Assembly (NCBI GenBank): GCA_964371945.1
Contig: CAYJPA010000144.1
Span: 1 to 6,035 of the forward strand
Direction: 5' to 3'
DNA: 6,035 nucleotides
From: CAYJPA01 sp964371945
Lineage (GTDB): Bacteria > Chloroflexota > Chloroflexia > Thermomicrobiales > UBA6265
Below, in pieces: positions 1 to 4,989 of this stretch. The translations under genes were made by a program, and so were the position numbers. The notes beneath the pieces were generated by a model that worked only from the letters and a program-made list of their open reading frames with translations, searched no databases and was not told where the DNA came from. Within the stretch, counting starts at the first letter, position 1. Each line of letters begins with the position of its first letter.

Positions 1-322
1 TCGTGAAGGTGTCGCTGCAATAGAAATTGGTCAAGGTCGCCATGGTCATGCCGTCAAGCATGACGTGAACATGCCCCACTCCTTCACCATCGGGGCGCCC
101 AACCTGGGCGCAATCGACGGTGAAGCTCTCGATCGAGAGTTGGACTTCGATTGAGCCGGTCGTCACTTGCGACCCCGCGGCCGGTGAGAGGATCTCCACC
201 GTCGGGCTGGATTCCTGCGCGCCCGCGGCACCCAACGGCGCTCCAGTGATTGTTCCGGAGACCAACAGGAGCGCTAACGCGCTCTTTATCCGACCGCGCA
301 CTCGATTCGTTCTCAATTCCAT
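1..322 (-). CDS. Secreted protein of unknown function, N-terminal part (gene continues past the left edge)
   Basis: The reading frame is open from an ATG at 322 to the window edge, giving 107 residues. A Shine-Dalgarno sequence GAGGAG (330-335) lies 7 nt before the ATG. The protein starts with a basic segment (R5 to K13), then a hydrophobic stretch (about residues 14-33) ending in AGA-Q, a typical signal peptidase I site near residue 35. It is therefore probably exported. The mature part begins with a small beta-rich stretch (TVEILSPAAGSQV, residues 41-53) like the edge strands of Ig-like domains. It then carries a GHVHVMLDG segment (83-91), reminiscent of the GHxH segments of secreted DUF4399/YtkA-like domains; the family assignment is only a guess. 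Two cysteines are visible, C71 and C102. The gene lies 243 nt downstream of the decayed CcdA gene on the same strand, so a link to thiol redox chemistry is possible but unproven. Confidence 0.72.
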   Translation of the reverse strand, partial: MELRTNRVRGRIKSALALLLVSGTITGAPLGAAGAQESSPTVEILSPAAGSQVTTGSIEVQLSIESFTVDCAQVGRPDGEGVGHVHVMLDGMTMATLTNFYCSDTFT

Positions 323-342
323 GTTCCTGCTCCTCAACGATA

Positions 343-364
343 GCGAACCGATCGACCGATTCGC
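343..364 (-). promoter_or_regulatory. Leader hairpin in front of the secreted-protein gene
   Basis: A 22-nt imperfect inverted repeat folds on the minus strand into a 9-bp stem with a UCGA loop. Seven pairs are Watson-Crick and two are G-U wobbles. The plus-strand version would have A-C mismatches at those two places, so the structure favours the minus-strand transcript. It ends 20 nt before the ATG at 322, just upstream of the GAGGAG ribosome binding site. It could protect the mRNA 5' end or tune translation; it could also be chance. Confidence 0.35.
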
Positions 365-420
365 CGGGTCACCACTTCGACTCGACTGCTCCACGGTACG
401 TTCGATCCAAACAATCGCCT

Positions 421-434
421 GTAATGAGCATTAC
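421..434. repeat. Perfect 6-2-6 palindrome GTAATG-AG-CATTAC
   Basis: The 14-bp sequence has exact 6-base arms around a 2-base centre. It is AT-richer than its surroundings and lies about 100 bp upstream of the secreted-protein start. A dimeric repressor site would look like this, but no regulator gene or second identical copy is in the window, so an operator role is only a suggestion. Confidence 0.3.
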
Positions 435-531
435 AAGGTGGAGATCGCAAAACATGGGCGCTCTGGAGCAAGGAACGACAAATTCAGTTTGATCGGCTAA
501 CGTTCAATTGTCGTGCGACTGGGGCACGAAT

Positions 532-545
532 GGATCAAGTGATCC
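532..545. repeat. Perfect 6-2-6 palindrome GGATCA-AG-TGATCC
   Basis: Exact 6-base arms flank an AG centre, the same architecture and centre as the palindrome at 421-434, though the arm sequences differ. It sits just past the stop codon of the CcdA remnant on the minus strand. There is no T-tract after it in either direction, so a terminator reading is weak. Confidence 0.25.
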
Positions 546-565
546 CTACCCGGGGATACCGGTGA

Positions 566-1239
566 TCAAGTGGCGTTTGGCAAGACCTCGGTCCAAAGAC
601 CGAACAGCGCGATCCCGATCAGCATGACTCCCGAGAGTCTTCCAATGGCGACGTAGTGCGACGTAAGCCACCGGGTGAAGTTTTGCCGAACCGGCGCCGC
701 GACGAGCGGAAGCGCAACCAACTGCCAGCCAAAACCGACCCCGAATGCGACAAAATGGAGTAGCCCTTCGGCCAACGACGATGCACTGCCGGCGCCGAGC
801 ACGAACGCGCTGATGACGACCGGTCCCGTGCACCGCAGCGTCATCGGGCCAAGGAGCAGACCGCGGGAGTATGCCGAAACAAATGGGATCGCCTGATCGG
901 GTTGGTCGACGTGCTTAGGTCCGAAAACGGATTTCGTCCGAGCAGCATTGCGATCCCAAGCGGGATCACAACACCATAGATCAGCGGAAGAAACCGGTCG
1001 AGGATGGAGCTGAACGAGCGATTGAGCAGATAGAGGGCAAGCCCAAGCCCGATCATCACGGAGGGAATGCCCGCGAGAACGACCGTGCCGAGCAATCGCC
1101 GCGCTCACCGAGGCGTCTATCCGGCCTTTCCGGCAAGGAGCGCAATCAAGCCGGGGTAAAGCGGCAGGACACCGACGTTCGTCAGAATCGCGCCTTTCCC
1201 GAGTGCGAACCCTTCGAGGTATTGGACCCAGTCCGTCAT
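566..1239 (-). pseudogene. CcdA/DsbD-type membrane thiol-disulfide reductase, broken
   Basis: The frame starts at ATG 1239 (MTDWVQYLEGFALGKG) and ends at TGA 566-568, about 225 residues, the usual length of a six-helix CcdA protein, which passes electrons from cytoplasmic thioredoxin across the membrane. Family segments in order are NVGVLPLYPGLI (21-32), a helix with YLLNRS, LLGRNPF, then in another frame GLLLGPMTLRCTGP, GLLHFVAFGVGFGW and a C-terminal FGLWTEVLP. Lesions: an in-frame TAG at codon 41 (1117-1119), an in-frame TGA at codon 45 (1105-1107), and a one-base deletion near 893-901 that moves the rest into another frame. The first conserved cysteine (CVLP-like position) is Gly23; the second, in RCTGP, is kept. 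The ATG overlaps the stop of the thioredoxin-like remnant (ATGA), so the two formed an operon. The family call is firm; loss of function is inferred. Confidence 0.82.
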
Positions 1240-1560
1240 TTCTGGGACGCCGCGTCAATCCACTCGCTGATCTCGTCTGCCGGCTTCCCTTCCGTTTCGA
1301 GATCGGTGAACGAACCGTCGGGGAGCATGAGAAAGTGCGGGGTGGAGGGCGGCGTTGCCAGGGCGGGGCCGAATTCATCGCCCAGGGAGCGAAACAGCCG
1401 GTCAAGGACTCGGCCGCTTTCGGACAGAGGGATTAGTGACGGTCGAGCCAAGTCGAATCCGCATACTGGAGCCGGCCCGGCTAAAGGAGCTCATGGACGA
1501 GTAGAATCGCCTTGATTCGCCTGCAATTCTCGAGGAATCGCAAACGAAGACCTGGATCAA
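1236..1560 (-). pseudogene. Thioredoxin-fold protein, broken (likely redox partner of the CcdA remnant)
   Basis: The frame open from 1490 to the TGA at 1236-1238 gives a thioredoxin-like C-terminal half. It has a strand (PVCGFDLA), a helix (RVLDRLFRSLG), a strand with the expected cis-proline context (STPHFLMLPDG), and a last helix (ADEISEWIDA). It is closed upstream by a TGA at 1491-1493. The missing N-terminal half appears in other frames of the same strand. From a TTG at 1560, IQVFVCDS is followed, after adding one base between 1532 and 1533, by CENCRRIKAILLVHELL, and a second added base near 1482-1486 joins it to the C-terminal half. The repaired protein has 108 residues with a CxxC at 10-13, the normal size and layout of a thioredoxin. 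The C-terminal part is fairly secure. The repaired N-terminal part is inference, because the region also reads as a DUF1349 start on the other strand. Confidence 0.5.
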
Positions 1561-2100
1561 TGAACCGCCGAATTGGAGTCAGGAGGGCGATCGGCCGGTC
1601 GTCGCGACGGCGACCTTGACCGATGTTTGGCAGCGAACGCATTACCCGTACACGCGGTGCAGCGGGCGTGTTCTAGCGGAAGCCGCGACCGGTGATTTCA
1701 CGGCGTCGGCGCGCTTCCAGGGAGCATTCAAAGACCTCTGCGATCAGGCGGGGTTGATGCTTGCGGTTGATGAGTCAAACTGGCTCAAGTACGGGGTCGA
1801 ATTCACAATCGGGAAGCTCAATGTCAGCTCAGTTTTGACCCGCGACTTCTCTGCTGGCCGGTTATGCCGATCGAGGCAACCTCAGAGCCGATTACGATTC
1901 GGATCACCCGGCTCGACACAACCCTGATGGTCGATTACTCGCTCGACGGAGCGCAATTTCATATGGTTCGACTTGGCTATATACCGATGCCGGCCGTCGT
2001 CAGTGTGGGGCCGATGTGTTGTTCGCCGGTCGGGTCGGGATTCGACAGGGTTTTCACCGGTTTCGAGATCGGCGCACCCGCACGAACCGACGACCAGTGA
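1493..2100 (+). pseudogene. DUF1349 (COG3506) concanavalin A-like protein, frameshifted
   Basis: Two adjacent frames together spell a complete DUF1349 domain. Frame one carries WINEPPNWS, TDVWQRTHY, GDFTASARF, DQAGLMLAVDESNWLKYGVEF and TRDFS. Frame two carries TIRITR, DYSLDGAQFHMVRLGYIP and VGPMCCSP. Adding one base between 1853 and 1854 turns the junction into DFSDWPVMP, which restores the family's DFSDW motif, so a single-base deletion is the lesion. Counted from the ATG at 1493 the repaired protein has 202 residues, the usual family size. That ATG has AAAGGAG 3 nt upstream but meets a TAG at codon 4 (1502-1504). The next in-frame start, TTG 1616, lies inside the domain. Secure homology begins about 1553, so the true start is uncertain. 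The biochemical role of the family is unknown; a lectin- or glucanase-like fold is predicted. It converges on the hydratase gene with 7 nt between stop codons. Confidence 0.82.
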
Positions 2101-2107
2101 CGGATCC

Positions 2108-2890
2108 TCAGCGACCCGAGAACTTTGGAGCACGTTTCCCGGCGAAGGCGGCCAGTCCCTCGGCGTAGTCTTCTGTTGCATCGAGGGATCGCCGTTCGCA
2201 CCCGACGATCTCGCCCGCCAGATCGACCGGCAAACCGGCTGAATCCGTAAGCGCGCGCTTGAGTGCTCGAATCGCGAGGGGAGCGTTTGCGGCGATTGCC
2301 GTCGCTTTCGCCAATGCAACCGCCATGAGGCCGGCTGCAGGAGCGAGCTCGTCGAGCAACCCAATCTGGAGCCCATGATCAGCGTCGATTTGCCGCCCGG
2401 TGAAGAGCAGGTCGTTGGCGGCCGATGACCCGACAACCCGGGGCAGCCGAACCACTCCACCGGCGCCCGGGAAAATGCCGATCTTGACCTCGGGAAATCC
2501 AAGCACGGCATCAGTGGCCCCGATTCGGATATCGCAGGCGAGCGCCAGCTCCGCGCCGCCGGCCAGCGCATAGCCTCGAATCGCACCAATCACAGGGACG
2601 GGTATTGCGGCAACGGCGTCGATCGCCACACGAATCGCATCGGTGTGGGCGGTGCGCTCCTCAACCGTCATCGCCTGCCGTTCGATCAAATCGGCGCCGG
2701 CGCAAAAGGCGCGTTCGCCAGCACCGCTCACGATCACCGCTCGAACCTCCTCATCCGCCGCAAGCAGTTCGATGATCGCCCTCAGGTCGACGACAAGCTG
2801 GCGGCTGAGCGCATTTCGAGCTTCTGGCCGGTTCAGCGTCACGCGGGCGATGCCCTGATCCAGTCTCTCGACGAGTACGAGGTCGCTCAC
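2108..2890 (-). CDS. Enoyl-CoA hydratase/isomerase family protein, AUH (methylglutaconyl-CoA hydratase)-like
   Basis: This 260-residue protein has the normal length of a single-domain crotonase and probably adds water to an enoyl-CoA in the cytoplasm. NRPEARNALS (20-29) is the usual N-terminal signature. CAGADL (63-68) and the glycine of AGGAELALACD (110-120) form the oxyanion hole. Glu114 and Glu134 (FPEVKIGIFPGAGG) match the two catalytic glutamates of hydratases, so it should be active. The ADLIERQAMT segment (67-76) resembles methylglutaconyl-CoA hydratase (AUH) of leucine breakdown, but the substrate cannot be fixed by eye. It is not MenB, which lacks the second glutamate and has a different C-terminal half. 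The GTG at 2890 is chosen because homology starts there, GGGGAG lies 8 nt upstream, and it overlaps the transporter stop (GTGA). A longer frame upstream lies inside the transporter gene. It is the last gene of the operon. Confidence 0.93.
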   Translation of the reverse strand: MSDLVLVERLDQGIARVTLNRPEARNALSRQLVVDLRAIIELLAADEEVRAVIVSGAGERAFCAGADLIERQAMTVEERTAHTDAIRVAIDAVAAIPVPVIGAIRGYALAGGAELALACDIRIGATDAVLGFPEVKIGIFPGAGGVVRLPRVVGSSAANDLLFTGRQIDADHGLQIGLLDELAPAAGLMAVALAKATAIAANAPLAIRALKRALTDSAGLPVDLAGEIVGCERRSLDATEDYAEGLAAFAGKRAPKFSGR

Positions 2891-3825
2891 AGTGGTATCT
2901 CCCCGACAGGGATCGACTCCGATTTTGACGACGCAAGCGTAAGTATCGCGATCGCGCCGACCAACATCGCCGCGCCGATCCAACCCAAGAAACCAAGTCG
3001 CTCGTTGAAAAGCCAAGCTGCCAACACAGCCGTAATCAAAGGCTCAATCAGGGTGACGATGCTGGCGTCGGTCGCACTCACGTCCTGAAGACCACGCTGA
3101 TACATCCAGTAAGCGATTGTGGACGGTCCAACCGCCAGGTAGATGAGCAGTGACCAGGCCGGAAGATTCAGGTCAAGTGAGAAGCCACGCCCGGTCGCAA
3201 TGGGCAAAAAGATCAACGCTCCGGTTGGAAAGCCAATCGCGAGCGGCGTCATTGGGTGCTGGCGGGCAGCTATCCAGCGCGACACAAAAACGTGCGCTGA
3301 GATTCCCGCTGCCGATCCGACTGAGAGCGCAACCCCGATGACGGTATCGCGTGTTTCGCCCGTGCCACCGGAGCGCCATCCGACGATCATCGCTGCTCCG
3401 AACACAGCGCCCACTAACGCGGCCATCGTTTGTCGAGTCAGATGGTCGCGCAGGATCACAGCCGATGCGATAACGACCAATACCGGCGAGCCGCACAAGG
3501 AGATCAATGTGGCCGCCGAGACGCCGATCCGAGTGATCGCCGCGAGGTAAAGGAACTGATAGACGATCAGCAGCACGCCGAGCAGAGCCATAACCCCAAG
3601 GTCTCGCCGGTTGATAGCAAAGAGCTTCCGGCCGAGAACGTGCCAGGCGATCGCGATGCAGATCGGGCTCGCGATCAACGTCCTTAACCAGGAGACGGAA
3701 AGGGCGTCGAGATCGCTCTCGTCGTACAGGTACTTCGCGGCGATGCCGATCGTGCCCCAGATGACGCCGGTGCCAATGAGCATGATGAAGCCAAAACTAG
3801 GAGCACGCAGACCGGAGCGGCTCAC
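2887..3825 (-). CDS. EamA/DMT-family membrane transporter (RhaT-like)
   Basis: The 312-residue protein has the length and two-repeat, ten-helix layout of drug/metabolite transporters. Helices are estimated near residues 12-31, 42-62, 76-97, 102-124, 133-149, 161-182, 194-212, 222-242, 253-274 and 279-298. Typical marks are the tryptophan-glycine at 23-24 (VIWGTIGI), SWLR (45-48), YQFLYLAAITRIGVSAA (89-105) and the second-repeat signature EPLITAVLAAWLFNERLG (261-278). Such proteins move small metabolites, often amino acids, across the inner membrane, usually outward. Cotranscription with an acyltransferase and a racemase suggests an amino acid or acyl-amino acid substrate, which is inference. 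The GTG at 3825 lies 15 nt after the racemase stop and has no clear Shine-Dalgarno sequence, so translation is probably coupled. An ATG at 3783 (Met15) is possible, but also lacks one. The stop overlaps the hydratase start by 4 nt. Confidence 0.93.
   Translation of the reverse strand: MSRSGLRAPSFGFIMLIGTGVIWGTIGIAAKYLYDESDLDALSVSWLRTLIASPICIAIAWHVLGRKLFAINRRDLGVMALLGVLLIVYQFLYLAAITRIGVSAATLISLCGSPVLVVIASAVILRDHLTRQTMAALVGAVFGAAMIVGWRSGGTGETRDTVIGVALSVGSAAGISAHVFVSRWIAARQHPMTPLAIGFPTGALIFLPIATGRGFSLDLNLPAWSLLIYLAVGPSTIAYWMYQRGLQDVSATDASIVTLIEPLITAVLAAWLFNERLGFLGWIGAAMLVGAIAILTLASSKSESIPVGEIPL
2899..2904 (-). promoter_or_regulatory. Ribosome binding site of the enoyl-CoA hydratase gene
   Basis: GGGGAG lies 8 nt before the GTG at 2890, inside the last codons of the transporter gene. 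It decides for this start over an in-frame upstream start at 3016 that would add 42 residues with no crotonase character. Confidence 0.7.
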
Positions 3826-3840
3826 TAATCGGACATCTTT

Positions 3841-4989
3841 CTAGGTAGCGCAGTTTTGTTCGAAGACGAGCTCACCCAACTCAGCGAAGGCGTTCCAGTC
3901 GAAGATGAGCCCCGTCGAAACGCCGCTGCCGAGCGTATAGACGCCGCCGGGGGCAGTCAACTCCGGTGTCGCGAGATCTTTCACGAAATAAGCGCCGCTC
4001 GGGGAAAAGTGATCGCCAGGCAGATCGATCGCGCCGAGCGAATTGAAGTTGAGGTTGAACGCCTTGCCCCAAGCGCTGTCGAGCATTCCGCCGATCCAGG
4101 TCTTCACACCTTCTGACTGGCAGTAGCGTGCGATGGCGATCGCTTCGCTGAATCCAGAAACGCGAGGCGGTTTGATGTTGATCACCAACCGGTCGAGCGC
4201 GTTGTTGCGCTTCCACAGACCGACCGCCGCCTCGGTGTCGCGTAACGAATGGATGCTTTCGTCGAGACAGACCGGCGTTCTCAACTCACGTGAGATCTCG
4301 CTGTGGAGCACGATGTCGTCGTCGTAGAGCGGTTGTTCGATCAGGAGCAGGTTGAAGTCGTCGAGTGACTGCAAAGAAGTCCAATTGGTGGTGTCGTAGG
4401 CGGAGTTGGCGTCGACCTGGAGCAGGATATCCGGGAAGCGCTCGCGGAGCGCGCGAACGACGTCCAGATCGAATCCAGGCCAGATCTTGACCTTGAAACG
4501 TTGATAGCCGAGTCCGGCGGCATTCTCGGCCAGTTCTAGGACCTGTTCGACCGTCTTTCCACCGATGCTGACCCCGACTGGAAAGCTCGATCTCGTGCCG
4601 CCCCACAACTGCGCCAGCGACTGTCCGGCCCGTTGCGCTTCAATGTCCCAGAGCGCCGCCTCGATCCCGCTCTTGGCGAAAACCGCGCCTTTGACCCACG
4701 CGTAGCTCTGCCGCAACTGTGCGATCGAGGTGATTGCGCCGTGCGTTTGCTGATGCCTGGCAATGGTCGGGGCCAGGAACTCACGGAGACTTGTGATCGC
4801 CGCCGGGGTGTCGCATTCGGCCTTGTAGGCGGGCTCGTTGAGCGTCGGAATTTCACCGGCACCGGTCAGACCGTCACCTGTCCGCACGACCACGAATGGC
4901 CGCGTCAAAGCGGTCGAGGTGCCAAACGACGTGGTGAAGGGTACCCTGAGCGTCAACGTGACGCGGTGGATTGCGATACTCGAGATCAT
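3841..4989 (-). CDS. menC: Enolase-superfamily o-succinylbenzoate synthase / N-succinylamino acid racemase
   Basis: This 382-residue protein carries a full muconate-lactonizing subgroup active site. It has the capping-domain flap PFTTSFGT (17-24), the KxK motif Lys166/Lys168 (FKVKI), metal ligands Asp193 (QVDAN), Glu218 (LIEQPL) and Asp243 (CLDES), the opposite catalytic Lys273 (INIKP), and GGML (300-303). Members of this family make o-succinylbenzoate for menaquinone (MenC), racemise N-succinyl- or N-acyl-amino acids, or do both; the given symbol is the family name only. No menaquinone genes are nearby. The preceding GNAT gene instead matches the known partner of N-succinylamino acid racemase, so racemisation is the more likely role. 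Start ATG 4989 is chosen because homology starts there, GGAAGGA is 7 nt upstream, and it overlaps the GNAT stop (ATGA). A frame to 5193 only shadows the GNAT gene. Between Asp243 and Lys273 there seem to be about six extra residues. Confidence 0.93.
   Translation of the reverse strand: MISSIAIHRVTLTLRVPFTTSFGTSTALTRPFVVVRTGDGLTGAGEIPTLNEPAYKAECDTPAAITSLREFLAPTIARHQQTHGAITSIAQLRQSYAWVKGAVFAKSGIEAALWDIEAQRAGQSLAQLWGGTRSSFPVGVSIGGKTVEQVLELAENAAGLGYQRFKVKIWPGFDLDVVRALRERFPDILLQVDANSAYDTTNWTSLQSLDDFNLLLIEQPLYDDDIVLHSEISRELRTPVCLDESIHSLRDTEAAVGLWKRNNALDRLVINIKPPRVSGFSEAIAIARYCQSEGVKTWIGGMLDSAWGKAFNLNFNSLGAIDLPGDHFSPSGAYFVKDLATPELTAPGGVYTLGSGVSTGLIFDWNAFAELGELVFEQNCAT

Larger units (their letters stand above)
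323..565. other. Intergenic region between the secreted-protein gene and the CcdA remnant
   Basis: I see no gene here on either strand; the open frames that cross it lack family character. It holds the leader hairpin (343-364), two 14-bp palindromes with the same layout (421-434 and 532-545), and a 9-base direct repeat GATCAAGTG (533-541 and 564-572) whose second copy covers the CcdA stop codon. A short hairpin (ATCCC 542-546 pairing with GGGAT 553-557) lacks a T-run, so it is not a convincing terminator. No promoter with good -35 and -10 boxes stood out, although a promoter for the leftward gene is expected here. Confidence 0.5.

Noticed and set aside
120..500. Plus-strand open frame of 126 codons at the left end
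   Set aside because: It is antisense to the signal-peptide gene, has no ribosome binding site or recognisable domain, and its first half simply mirrors the minus-strand gene.
541..557. Hairpin ATCCC...GGGAT as an intrinsic terminator of the CcdA operon
   Set aside because: The stem is only 5 bp and no T-run follows in either direction.
906..1405. A single 279-residue minus-strand protein from 1405 to 566
   Set aside because: Only the part after about 905 has family character (CcdA C-terminal half). The first part is an out-of-frame reading of the thioredoxin-like and CcdA N-terminal sequence.
2108..2890. Crotonase gene as MenB, making the operon a menaquinone cluster with MenC
   Set aside because: The protein has both hydratase glutamates and a standard enoyl-CoA hydratase C-terminal half, unlike MenB; no other menaquinone gene is present.
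2891..3016. Longer 302-residue form of the enoyl-CoA hydratase starting at 3016
   Set aside because: The added 42 residues overlap the transporter's coding sequence in another frame and do not resemble crotonases; GTG 2890 has GGGGAG upstream.
3143..3550. Plus-strand open frame of 135 codons inside the transporter gene
   Set aside because: It is a shadow of the minus-strand transporter in high-GC DNA; composition is disordered and no domain is visible.
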